This document shows positions 1-7,722 of a stretch of 28,105 bases of DNA, one piece after another. This DNA is from an uncultured Bifidobacterium sp. GTDB lineage: Bacteria > Actinomycetota > Actinomycetes > Actinomycetales > Bifidobacteriaceae. The DNA lies in assembly GCA_937874315.1 (NCBI GenBank), contig CALNAE010000278.1, positions 1-28,105 on the forward strand, written 5' to 3'. A model generated the notes under the pieces. It was given only the letters and a program-made list of their open reading frames with translations, was not told the origin of the DNA and searched no databases. The number at the start of each line of letters is the position of its first letter. Position 1 is the first letter of the stretch. The translations under genes and the position numbers were made by a program.

Positions 1-2071
1 GCCCTGCATGACCGGACCGTTCCACATCACCGGGCCGTTCCACATCACCGGGCCGATTCGCACCCCGAGACCCTTGCGCATCGTTCGCATCCTGCGCGGA
101 TTCGGAAGCGACGCCATGGCCGTGTTGTCCGCGCGGCGCGTCGTCGATAGCGGCGCTTGTTTTACTCGGATCGCCGTGAATATCGCCGTCCTTGGGATCG
201 GCCTTTGACGAACCGATGCCGGCATCCGGATTGCGCATGCGATCGAAGGCCGCGAATGCTCGTCCCATCAACGCCGCGATTGCGGAATCCTGTTTCGCCA
301 CGGCCTCTTCAAGACCGATGGAGTCGATATGCAACGACACTTCATCGATGCCTTCGCCCGCGCCGAAACTGATGGCGGCCATCATCAGTCCGACCCGCAG
401 GTTGTACCATGCGCTCATGCGGGCGCGTTCCTCGTCGTTCACCCGCTGCCAGGAATGCGTATCGATGTCGTATCGGCTTGTTGGCATCATCGACATGCCG
501 GCCGTGGTGAAGGCGATGGCGGCATTGCGACGATCGAGATTCGAACGAAATTCCACGTCGAATCGATACGGCAGACGCATGTTGCACAGCAGGGTGGCCA
601 TGGTCTGGCGGTAGACCCACGGCGAATCGCTTGCGGACGTCTCCGCTCCGGTGGGGTCCCCATGTTGGGCGGCAATGGACGAGGCCGCCTCACGGGCGGT
701 CCGCATCATCTGCAGGACCGCCGCCTTACCATCGTCGTGCAGTGGGTCGATGACCGATGCGGTATCTGATCGGAACGCGATCAGCGCGGGATCCTGCAAC
801 AACGCGAAATCGATCTGGGCGGCTTCGGCGCGAGTCACCGTGTCCTCGATGGGCAGCGCGCCCGTTCGGGCGTTGCGTTCCAACAGTGCGCTGACATCGG
901 CGAAACGATTGAGATTTCCCTCGATCTTCAGCGCGCTCAGCGCCGGCGAGAACTCCAGTGAGGAATCCCATGTCAGGAAGTAACCACCCGAATATGTGGA
1001 GGTGTACAGGTGCAGCGGCTCCGCTCCGTGTACGGCCTCGAGGCCGGAAATCGGCTCCAAGGCGCCGGCCTCACGCATAAGATCGGCGAAATACTCCTCC
1101 AGACCGGACGTACGCATGCCGTTGGCACCCGCCTGGAAGGTGTCTCGCACGCTGCGTCGAATTGCACCGATCGGAGCCTCACGGTTGAGCCGCCGAAAAA
1201 TATTGCCGGAGCCGAAGCCAATCAGCAGATCCTGCATCCGTGGCAGCAGATACGCCGCGAAGAATGCGATGGCGACGGCGTCACGATATTCGAGATCATG
1301 TCGCATGGAAGAAGGAAGATCGGCCCTGAGCTGCTCCAGCGTATAGCGATTCCCCCGCTTCAGCCACGACGCCAGCCACATCATCTGACCCGCGTCATCG
1401 CGTCCCACGATGCCGCCCTGCATGGCATCCACCGACTTGTCGTCTACGTGCCCATCGATCCGCAGCGCTCGCATCAGGCCGGTCAGTCCCTGTTCCTCCC
1501 GCGCATCGGGCCTGGTCATCCGCGGCGCACGCGGAATACGAACCGTGCCCTCCTTGCCGAAGATGAGACACGGTTCAAGATCATGCGTATCCATCGTCGG
1601 TTCGGCACCGATGAATACCCGTCCCCGATCGTCGGCCAAAGCCAACTGTGAGAATCGCCCATCGTCGCGGAACACGCCGAGCGAGAACGCGCGGTCATCG
1701 GTTTCGTTCATCTGCGCCCACCCCAAGCGCAGCCCACGCGGCAGCCCTTTGAATTGCAAGTATTCACGGCGTTTCACCAACGGTCCCAACGCCACGGCGT
1801 GCCCGAGCACCTCGTGAATCGCCATTTCCTGCCAGGATGGGGCGTCGTCGGCGTCTTCGCTGCGCGTATCGGACCGCTCCGCGACGGGATGATCGATCGA
1901 GTCTCCGGCGACGCCAAAACGCCGGGTGCCGGCACTCAATCGCCACACATCGGTTCCCAGCCGACGCGCCCCACGGGCCAGCCCTGAGCTCACGCTTTCT
2001 AACGCCGCTGAGATGCGACCGGCATGACCTTTCTTGGAAGCATGATGGTTGAATTTCGGCATGTTGTTCAT
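1..2071 (-). CDS. Large protein of unknown function, 3' end beyond the left edge
   Basis: One uninterrupted minus-strand frame runs from an ATG at 2071 to the left edge, giving 690 codons without a stop. The start is chosen because a GGA-containing sequence (TTGGAACA) precedes it closely; a second in-frame ATG at 2062 lacks any such signal. The product begins MNNMPKFNHHASKKGHAGR and looks soluble and cytoplasmic: I find no signal peptide and no clear membrane span. The N-terminal ~70 residues are basic, the body (roughly residues 80-600) has mixed composition, and from about residue 640 the chain is polar and low in complexity (Asp, Gly, Ser, Ala), ending at the edge in a short repeated RPGDVE segment. 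I recognise no catalytic motif or family. Codon use resembles the neighbours, so this is probably a lineage-conserved gene and not recent import. It is divergent from the membrane protein at 2113. Confidence is high that it codes, nil for function. Confidence 0.8.
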   Translation of the reverse strand, partial: MNNMPKFNHHASKKGHAGRISAALESVSSGLARGARRLGTDVWRLSAGTRRFGVAGDSIDHPVAERSDTRSEDADDAPSWQEMAIHEVLGHAVALGPLVKRREYLQFKGLPRGLRLGWAQMNETDDRAFSLGVFRDDGRFSQLALADDRGRVFIGAEPTMDTHDLEPCLIFGKEGTVRIPRAPRMTRPDAREEQGLTGLMRALRIDGHVDDKSVDAMQGGIVGRDDAGQMMWLASWLKRGNRYTLEQLRADLPSSMRHDLEYRDAVAIAFFAAYLLPRMQDLLIGFGSGNIFRRLNREAPIGAIRRSVRDTFQAGANGMRTSGLEEYFADLMREAGALEPISGLEAVHGAEPLHLYTSTYSGGYFLTWDSSLEFSPALSALKIEGNLNRFADVSALLERNARTGALPIEDTVTRAEAAQIDFALLQDPALIAFRSDTASVIDPLHDDGKAAVLQMMRTAREAASSIAAQHGDPTGAETSASDSPWVYRQTMATLLCNMRLPYRFDVEFRSNLDRRNAAIAFTTAGMSMMPTSRYDIDTHSWQRVNDEERARMSAWYNLRVGLMMAAISFGAGEGIDEVSLHIDSIGLEEAVAKQDSAIAALMGRAFAAFDRMRNPDAGIGSSKADPKDGDIHGDPSKTSAAIDDAPRGQHGHGVASESAQDANDAQGSRGANRPGDVERPGDVERSGHAG
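7..56. repeat. 18-bp tandem repeat inside the left-edge gene
   Basis: Two perfect copies of CCGTTCCACATCACCGGG occupy 17-34 and 35-52, with partial copies on either side. The unit is a multiple of three, so it adds six residues (read on minus as a repeated RPGDVE) without shifting the frame of the enclosing gene. Such repeats commonly vary in copy number between strains. The array may continue beyond the edge. Confidence 0.75.
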
Positions 2072-2095
2072 TGTTCCAAGGCAACGCGACATGAT

Positions 2096-2106
2096 GCTTA
2101 TAGAAT
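2096..2106. promoter_or_regulatory. Shared divergent -10 region
   Basis: The 41-bp gap between the divergent starts at 2071 (minus) and 2113 (plus) contains TATAGAAT at 2099-2106. On plus, TAGAAT (2101-2106) is one mismatch from TATAAT and would place transcription initiation about 7 nt later, at the GTG of the membrane protein gene. On minus, TATAAG (2101-2096) overlaps the same bases and would give a leader of roughly 20 nt for the other gene. No strong -35 box is visible for either direction. This is inferred from sequence only. Confidence 0.4.
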
Positions 2107-2112
2107 AATGGG

Positions 2113-4389
2113 GTGAGCGCACACCTGAGACAACGACTAGCCGACCACAGAGGCATTCTGCCCTCGCTGATTATCGTGGTGCTGGTCGTTCTCATCGAAT
2201 GCACCGTCTTCAACGCCGGATTCTGGACGACGATGGCGGCAAGCACCGATACCGCCTCGGTCATGAACACGATGGGCCCCGGGCTGAAACGAACCACCGA
2301 TGGCCTGTTGGAGGTCACCGACGAAACCCAGGCATATCTCGATGTGGCGGCGGACGGCACCTCGCACTATGCCCGAGTAGATCCGTTGCCTGGGCAGGGC
2401 GCCGGAGACGTCAGGGAATTCACACGATCCCAAAACCGCGCAATTCATACCACCGCATATCTGCGACTGGACCCCGACGGCCAGCACGGCTCGACGCAAT
2501 CCATATCCCTCACCTCGCCGCGTTCGCTGTATCTGCGCATCAACGCGCGCAGCACCATACGCGTTTGGGTCCAGGAGTCACGGGGCACCCTGCTGCCGAT
2601 CGAGGCGGTGCGCGCGAATGTCCGCGTACCATTCCGATTCGACTTGCTGCGCGTAATCGTCATGCTCATGTTCGCGGCGTTGATCATGGCGTTGCGGCCC
2701 GGCAGCAGACTGTGGGCAATCCGGCTCGATCCTTCCAGCGTCAGACAGCGCTGGCTGTTCGCCGCCTTCGCCCTGCCCTTGGGGCTCGCCACGCTTCTCG
2801 CCGTGGTGATACAACTGCGCTCCACCGCCTCGCTCACCTTCCACGCCGCGGGCGGATACACCTATGATTTCGACATCTACGGGCATATGGCGGACTCATT
2901 GCTACACGGCCATCTCTGGCTCGATCTGCCCACCCCGGACGCGTTGCAGCACGCTTCCAATCCCTACGACACCGCCGTGCGTGAACGGCTCCTGTCTCAA
3001 GGGGTCTCACCGATCTACTGGGATTACGCCTGGTATCACGGCCATTGGTATTCCTACTTCGGCGTGCTGCCCGCACTGGTCCTTTTCGCACCGTACAGGC
3101 TGTTGTCTTCCATATGGGTCCCCGGCGGCGCGATGGCGCCCGCCGCGGCCGCCGTGATTCTGCTGGCCTACGGCTTTGTGCTGTTCGGCTCGCTGCTGGT
3201 CATTCGCGTGGTGCATCGCATCGCGCCGCGGGCCTCGCTGGCATCCACCTCGATGGCCGTGCTGTTGATGATAATCGGGTCGAATATCGGATATCTCGTG
3301 CTGCGCACGAATTTCTATTCGATCCCGTTCGTATCGGCCATGATGCTCAGCAGTCTGGGAACGTCGTTATGGCTATCCGCGTCCGGTACGAACCGCCCTC
3401 GTCGCGGCGTCTGGCAGATCGAAGGCGCGCCGCCGGTGTCGTTGCCTCGTCTCGCGGGGGGTTCGGTGGCCATCAGCGCCACGCTCGCCTGCCGCCCGAC
3501 CTTCGCATTGACCGCGCTTCTGGGGCTCCCAATCTTCTGGCCGCAGATACGGGCGCTGGCACGGCCGATCGCCCATCATATGAGGGTGCGGTATCGCTCG
3601 GGATCCATCGCCGGCCTGATGGTCGCGGTCCTGCTGCCTGCACTGATTTGCATCTCGGGCGTGGGAATCTACAACGTCGCACGTTTCGGCTCGCCATTGA
3701 ATTTCGGCATCGAATACCAGCTCACCGTCACGGACATGACGTCCTATCCGCTCTCCGTGGCCAATCTCATGCATGTGATCGGTTATTATCTCGCGTTGCC
3801 GCTGCATTTCGCGAGCCAATTCCCATTCCTCACGGTTTCTCCGACGCCGTTGCCGCAATGGGGCTTCACCGAGCCCATGGTCGGCGGCCTGTTCGTGTTG
3901 TGCCCCCTGCTGTTGTGCGGCTGGGCGACGCCATTCCTCCGTCGCTTCTTCAAGGTCGAAGGAGCTTGGAGGCTACTGACGTCCTCTTTCGTCCTGGGAC
4001 TGCTGCTTATCGTGGTGGACGGCATGGCCGGAGGCCTGGGGTGGCGCTACATGGCCGATTTCGGCTGGCTGCTGGCTCTGGCGGCGACCGGCGGCATGCT
4101 GGTGGCCCTCGGAGAGACCGGGAGCCACACAGCTCAAGACATCGGTCCGGACACGGATCCCGGTATGGCACACACGAGTGCCGCCGCACCGGGATCATCG
4201 ATGCCGTTCTGGCGTCGGCATCGACACGACGTCCGGCTGTGGTGCGTACGTCTGCTGATGCTCGTGGTGCTTATGGCGTGCATCGTGCTCGCCCTGCTTT
4301 CCACATTCGTGCAGGGGCGTGATGACGCGCTGGTACGCACCGACCCAAGTCTGTTCTACGCGGTGCACTCCTGGTTCATGCTGCTGTGA
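2113..4389 (+). CDS. Polytopic membrane protein, possible GT-C-fold glycosyltransferase
   Basis: The 758-residue product is an integral membrane protein. One span near residues 16-37 is followed by an extracytoplasmic domain (about 40-172), then many hydrophobic segments (about 176-193, 214-235, 343-365, 379-397, 500-520, 590-605, 622-638, 646-666, 711-730). YDFDIYGHMADSLLHGH (251-267) in a predicted outer loop contains a D-x-D arrangement where GT-C enzymes keep catalytic acidic residues. RFGSPLNFGIEYQL (524-537) and a late RYMADFGWLLAL (645-656) resemble motifs I associate with bacterial GT-C-like membrane proteins. If so, it would use a lipid-linked sugar at the outer membrane face. The assignment is structural inference; donor and acceptor are unknown. 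The GTG start at 2113 has no Shine-Dalgarno and lies 7 nt after a -10 box, suggesting a leaderless mRNA. The gene is monocistronic and convergent with the aminotransferase. Confidence 0.75.
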   Translation: MSAHLRQRLADHRGILPSLIIVVLVVLIECTVFNAGFWTTMAASTDTASVMNTMGPGLKRTTDGLLEVTDETQAYLDVAADGTSHYARVDPLPGQGAGDVREFTRSQNRAIHTTAYLRLDPDGQHGSTQSISLTSPRSLYLRINARSTIRVWVQESRGTLLPIEAVRANVRVPFRFDLLRVIVMLMFAALIMALRPGSRLWAIRLDPSSVRQRWLFAAFALPLGLATLLAVVIQLRSTASLTFHAAGGYTYDFDIYGHMADSLLHGHLWLDLPTPDALQHASNPYDTAVRERLLSQGVSPIYWDYAWYHGHWYSYFGVLPALVLFAPYRLLSSIWVPGGAMAPAAAAVILLAYGFVLFGSLLVIRVVHRIAPRASLASTSMAVLLMIIGSNIGYLVLRTNFYSIPFVSAMMLSSLGTSLWLSASGTNRPRRGVWQIEGAPPVSLPRLAGGSVAISATLACRPTFALTALLGLPIFWPQIRALARPIAHHMRVRYRSGSIAGLMVAVLLPALICISGVGIYNVARFGSPLNFGIEYQLTVTDMTSYPLSVANLMHVIGYYLALPLHFASQFPFLTVSPTPLPQWGFTEPMVGGLFVLCPLLLCGWATPFLRRFFKVEGAWRLLTSSFVLGLLLIVVDGMAGGLGWRYMADFGWLLALAATGGMLVALGETGSHTAQDIGPDTDPGMAHTSAAAPGSSMPFWRRHRHDVRLWCVRLLMLVVLMACIVLALLSTFVQGRDDALVRTDPSLFYAVHSWFMLL

Positions 4390-4527
4390 AGCAAACACGA
4401 GCCGCCACATGCCACCATGTTCGTGCGCGTGGCACGAATGGGCACGCTTGACACGCATATGACACGCAGTGGCCGTGCGCACGACACGCGAATGCGATCA
4501 CACGGCCGGCGTCTTCAACCCAACGCT

Positions 4528-5739
4528 TCAACCCAGCAAGGATGCGACAGTGTCGAGCACCATGCGGATATGCACCGCGAATTCCTCGGGCCGGGGCAAC
4601 AGCGAGACCGCCAGAAAACCATTGGAATCCATATCGAAGAAGTATCCCGGCTGAGCGGACAGCCGGTGCTCTCGAATCATGGTCAGCACCAACTCGTCCT
4701 CGTCAAGCGCGGATGGAACCCGTAACAGCACATTCCATCCGCCTTCGGCGCGCAGCACCGAGACCGCGCACTCGGGCTCCTGCGCCAGCATGCGGTGCAG
4801 CGTGGCGAGATTGCCGCGTATCCGGGAATGAACCAGAGCGCTCTGATCTTCGGCATCCCCAAGCAATGCGGGAACACGTTGCGCGATGATATCGCTCATC
4901 GGCAGGTAATCGTCCGCGATCACGTCGAGTCGGGCCTTCGCCTCGAGCACCTCTTCATCCGGTCCGGACAACCGTATCCAGCCGACTTTGGCATGGGGCG
5001 CCGCCAACATCTTGGAGAAGCCGTCCAACGCGCAGGTCAGCACCGCTCGTTCCCCGGAAAGACGCGCGTTGCCGGGGAACGGCTCGAGCGCGTCATCGAA
5101 AAAGACCTCATCGGCGATTATCGCGACGCCATGTTCGGCGCACAGACTCACCAGCGCCCGCCGCTCCCCGGGTTTGACATATGAGCCGGTCGGATTGTTC
5201 GGATTGATCAGCACCAATGCCCTGATCGTTGCGCCCCGCGGCTCATCAAGCAGCGATTTCAACTCACCCAGATCGATGAACCAGGAGCCGTCGAAACGCA
5301 GGTGATACGCCACGACGCGCACGTTCTCGAGCCGCGCGATGGATTCAATCAGAGGATACCCCGGTTTGGGAGCGAGGACGGCATCGCCCGCATCGCAGAA
5401 CAGCTTCATCAGCCACGAATATGCCTGGGACGTCGAACTCAGCACATAGAGGTCATCGGGATCGACCGGGCCGGCACCGGACACACCCGCGGCACGCTCC
5501 CGTTCCGTGAGGAAGTCGGCCAACTGACGGCGAAGCTGCATCGGCCCGCGCGGTCGAGCGGTATATACGCTCGGAAGCGAGCGTGGAGCCAACCCATGCC
5601 TCGTGGGGTTGGAATCGTTCAGTCTGGACAACGTGACGCCGGCCGCGAGAGCGCCACGCTCGGCGACGGTTATCGGGTTGGGGGCACCCGTATCGACTCG
5701 TGATGAGAAATGCACGCCATCCAGACTAGCCGCATCCAT
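4528..5739 (-). CDS. PLP-dependent class I/II aminotransferase
   Basis: The 403-residue product has the fold-type I aminotransferase plan: substrate and cofactor region around GYP (127-129), NPNNPTG (179-185), ADEVFF (209-214) with the Asp that binds the pyridine nitrogen, and the Schiff-base lysine in FSK (K243). The usual phosphate-binding arginine of the SKxxxxPGxRxGW motif is replaced by lysine (HAKVGW, K251), which is conservative. It should move an amino group between an amino acid and a 2-oxo acid in the cytoplasm. The substrate cannot be read from sequence; an aspartate- or aromatic-type transaminase is likely, and a C-S lyase of this fold is possible. The ATG at 5739 has no Shine-Dalgarno, while an in-frame GTG at 5715 has GGATGG just before it and is a serious alternative start. 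It is downstream of ppgK in the same direction with a 60-bp gap. Confidence 0.88.
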   Translation of the reverse strand: MDAASLDGVHFSSRVDTGAPNPITVAERGALAAGVTLSRLNDSNPTRHGLAPRSLPSVYTARPRGPMQLRRQLADFLTERERAAGVSGAGPVDPDDLYVLSSTSQAYSWLMKLFCDAGDAVLAPKPGYPLIESIARLENVRVVAYHLRFDGSWFIDLGELKSLLDEPRGATIRALVLINPNNPTGSYVKPGERRALVSLCAEHGVAIIADEVFFDDALEPFPGNARLSGERAVLTCALDGFSKMLAAPHAKVGWIRLSGPDEEVLEAKARLDVIADDYLPMSDIIAQRVPALLGDAEDQSALVHSRIRGNLATLHRMLAQEPECAVSVLRAEGGWNVLLRVPSALDEDELVLTMIREHRLSAQPGYFFDMDSNGFLAVSLLPRPEEFAVHIRMVLDTVASLLG

Positions 5740-5799
5740 GCTACATGTTTCGGCGCCCGGCGCTCAATGATATGAGATGCCGGGCGCGCGCATGACGAT

Positions 5800-6570
5800 C
5801 TATCGGCTTACCTTCGTGGTCGCGTAATAGGCGGCACCGATGATGCCCGCCTCATTGCGCAGTTTGGCCGGAACGATCTTGGTGTCGATCTTGACGAACG
5901 GCAGGAACTTCTCGCTGTCGCGACTCACGCCGCCGCCGACGACGAACAGATCGGGATTGAAGTATTTCTCCAGCAGACCATAATATTTGGTCAGGCGCTT
6001 GGCCCACTGCTTGTAGCTCAAGTCCTCTTTGTCCTTAACCGAGGACGCGGCCCAACGCTCGGCGTCGCCCTTGCCCTTCGGCAATTCGATATGACCGAGT
6101 TCGGTGTTGGGGATCAGCACGCCGTTGTAGATCAACGCGGTGCCGATGCCGGTGCCCAACGTCGTGGCTATCACCAAACCGTTCTGCCCCTCGGCGGCAC
6201 CGAACTGCTGCTCGGCAAGACCCGCGGCATCCGCGTCGTTGACGACCGTAACGGGACGCCCACATGCCTCGGAGAACACGTCGGTGACGTCCACGCCGAT
6301 CCACGACTGGTCGAGGTTCGCCATGAAATTGAGCTTCTGTCCCGGCTTGATCGGCGCGGGGAATGCGATGCCGACCGGAATGTCCTCACCCACTTCGAAA
6401 TGCTCAAGCTCCTGCTTCACGATGTTCGCAACCGATTGCGGTGTAGATACCTCCGGGGTCAGGATCTTCAACCGGGGCTCGGCGAACTCACCCTGCTCAA
6501 GATCAACCGGAGCCGCCTTAATACCAGAACCTCCGATATCAACACCAAAAGCCTGTGCTGTTGCAATCAT
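5800..6570 (-). CDS. ppgK: Polyphosphate glucokinase (ROK family)
   Basis: This 256-residue cytosolic enzyme phosphorylates glucose to glucose 6-phosphate using inorganic polyphosphate and, in characterised members, also ATP or GTP. The N-terminal FGVDIGGSGIKAAPVD is the ROK phosphate-1 loop. A second Asp/Gly loop (TTLGTGIGTALIYNG) and the sugar-binding elements NDADAAGLAE and ELGHIELP follow, with VVGGGVS near the C-terminus. Its length and the absence of the zinc-binding cysteine cluster of other ROK proteins agree with actinobacterial PpgK rather than a ROK repressor. The start is fixed by AGAGAGG about 6-12 nt upstream of the ATG. A minus-strand -10 box (TAGAAT, 6620-6615) and a LacI-type palindrome further upstream suggest sugar-responsive control. 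In bifidobacteria it would feed glucose into the fructose-6-phosphate shunt. It is divergent from the riboswitch-ribU unit. Confidence 0.93.
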   Translation of the reverse strand: MIATAQAFGVDIGGSGIKAAPVDLEQGEFAEPRLKILTPEVSTPQSVANIVKQELEHFEVGEDIPVGIAFPAPIKPGQKLNFMANLDQSWIGVDVTDVFSEACGRPVTVVNDADAAGLAEQQFGAAEGQNGLVIATTLGTGIGTALIYNGVLIPNTELGHIELPKGKGDAERWAASSVKDKEDLSYKQWAKRLTKYYGLLEKYFNPDLFVVGGGVSRDSEKFLPFVKIDTKIVPAKLRNEAGIIGAAYYATTKVSR

Positions 6571-6662
6571 CGTTAACCTCTCTGTAATGGGAAAGTTGGG
6601 AATAGGTAGGGCTGATTCTATCGCGCGAACGGTACGACACGCTGCACATCGCTCGCTTCACG

Positions 6663-6674
6663 GCAAACGTTTGC
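6663..6674. promoter_or_regulatory. LacI-type operator candidate upstream of ppgK
   Basis: GCAAACGTTTGC is a perfect 12-bp palindrome centred on the CpG typical of LacI/GalR operators. It lies about 93-104 bp upstream of the ppgK start and about 60 bp upstream of the transcription start predicted from the TAGAAT box at 6615-6620. A sugar-responsive regulator acting on glucokinase would make biological sense. The regulator is not encoded in the window and binding is inferred. Confidence 0.45.
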
Positions 6675-6755
6675 AGGTGCGACGTCGATAACCGGATCGA
6701 AGAATCGATGAAATCCGCCATGCTCCTACGATAATTCACCACGTGAGAACCATGG

Positions 6756-6784
6756 TTGCATCCGCGTTGATTCTGTGCTTTGAT
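6756..6784 (+). promoter_or_regulatory. Weak promoter candidate for the FMN riboswitch transcript
   Basis: TTGCAT (6756-6761) and TTTGAT (6779-6784) are separated by 17 bp and would start transcription near 6791, at the first bases of the riboswitch. Both boxes are imperfect; the main support is their position. Confidence 0.3.
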
Positions 6785-6790
6785 ATGCCT

Positions 6791-6941
6791 TGCAAGTTTC
6801 AGGGAAGGTGCAATTCCTTACTGGCGGTAACGTTCACTCCGATCACATAACGAAGCGAAACGAAGCCCGCAACCCGCGTAATGCGGTTGACCCGGTGTGA
6901 ATCCGGAGCCAACGGTCACAGTCCGGATGGAAGAAACGAGG
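6791..6941 (+). promoter_or_regulatory. FMN riboswitch (RFN element)
   Basis: The conserved RFN blocks occur in the right order: AGGGAAGGTGCAATTCC, ACTGGCGGTAAC, AGCCCGCAACCCGCG, then GACCCGGTGTGAATCCGGAG, CCAACGGTCACAGTCC and GGATGGAAGAAACG. P1 closes by pairing GTTTC (6796-6800) with GAAAC (6933-6937). The aptamer binds FMN. The 3' P1 strand is followed at once by GAGG (6938-6941), the Shine-Dalgarno of ribU, and there is no separate terminator between aptamer and gene. This points to translational control, with FMN closing P1 and hiding the ribosome site. The gene downstream is the riboflavin transporter, which confirms the ligand. The long insert between the second and third blocks (about 6842-6868) is the variable arm. 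Confidence 0.95.
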
Positions 6942-6946
6942 CTCAA

Positions 6947-7672
6947 TTGAGCAACTTCAAGCGTGCCGAAAACAGCGACACCTCCTCATCATCGACATCA
7001 TCGATATCATCGGACCACCCCGACCAGAACGCGTATGACGACGTGGACCCCACCGCACGCCGGTGCCCTTTGAGCCATGACGTCACGGCCATGAACGCGG
7101 CGCGTCAATCCACCGTGGCCCGCAACGCCCACGACACCGGGGTCTCGGATTCCGGTCGCTGGTCGACCCGCCGCATCGCCGTCTATGCGCTGTTCGTCGC
7201 ATTGGCCATCGTCACCAGCTTCGTCGAATTCCCGTTGATCCCGGTGATGCCGTGGCTCAAATACGACCCTTCCGGCATCGTTGCGCTCATCGCAGGATTT
7301 GCCTTCGGCCCCTCGGCGGCCGTCATCGTCAGCGTGCTTGGCTTCCTCCCCCATCTCTTCATCACCCCGTGGGGCGCACTCATGGCGGCAATCGTGGCCC
7401 TCGGCCTCAGCGTGCCCGCCGCGCTGATCTATAAGTATCACCGCTCACAGCGGGGCGCGATACTTGGGTTGATGATCGGTGCCGCATGCGCCTTGATCGT
7501 CGCGATCCTAGGCAATCTCGTGATCACGCCGTTGTATGCGCATATGAGCGTGGAACAGGTGGCCGCGCTGATCGTTCCTGCGCTGTTGCCGTTCAATCTG
7601 CTCAAGTTCGCCATCGACGGCGTGGCGACGTACTTCATCTACAAACCCATCTCCAACCTGCTGCACCGCTAG
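6947..7672 (+). CDS. ribU: Riboflavin ECF transporter substrate-binding S-component
   Basis: The product (241 residues from the TTG at 6947) is a small membrane protein that captures riboflavin for an energy-coupling-factor transporter. The RibU region starts near residue 72 with RRIAVYALFVALAIVTSFVE, followed by EFPLIPVMPWLKYDPSG (94-110), the family's signature around the flavin site, and about five further hydrophobic segments up to ISNLLHR at the C-terminus. The TTG start is preferred because GAGG lies 5 nt upstream, directly after riboswitch P1; an upstream in-frame start would lie inside the aptamer. The first ~70 residues form a Ser/Asp-rich cytoplasmic extension that is unusual for the family, and an ATG at 7091 would shorten it by 48 residues but has a poor ribosome site. 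The ATPase/T-component gene follows after 50 bp, presumably in the same mRNA. Confidence 0.93.
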   Translation: MSNFKRAENSDTSSSSTSSISSDHPDQNAYDDVDPTARRCPLSHDVTAMNAARQSTVARNAHDTGVSDSGRWSTRRIAVYALFVALAIVTSFVEFPLIPVMPWLKYDPSGIVALIAGFAFGPSAAVIVSVLGFLPHLFITPWGALMAAIVALGLSVPAALIYKYHRSQRGAILGLMIGAACALIVAILGNLVITPLYAHMSVEQVAALIVPALLPFNLLKFAIDGVATYFIYKPISNLLHR

Positions 7673-7722
7673 AGTCGACATCACTCCAACACCACGGCCC
7701 ATACGAAATAGCGAACGGACAG

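Noticed and set aside
192..614. Plus-strand frames of 60-213 codons across 1-2000
   Set aside because: The minus strand has one continuous 690-codon frame with a start and balanced composition across this whole stretch.
7486..7722. Upstream extension of the fused ECF frame
   Set aside because: It lies within ribU in another frame and has no ribosome site; ATG 7723 after the ribU stop is adequate.
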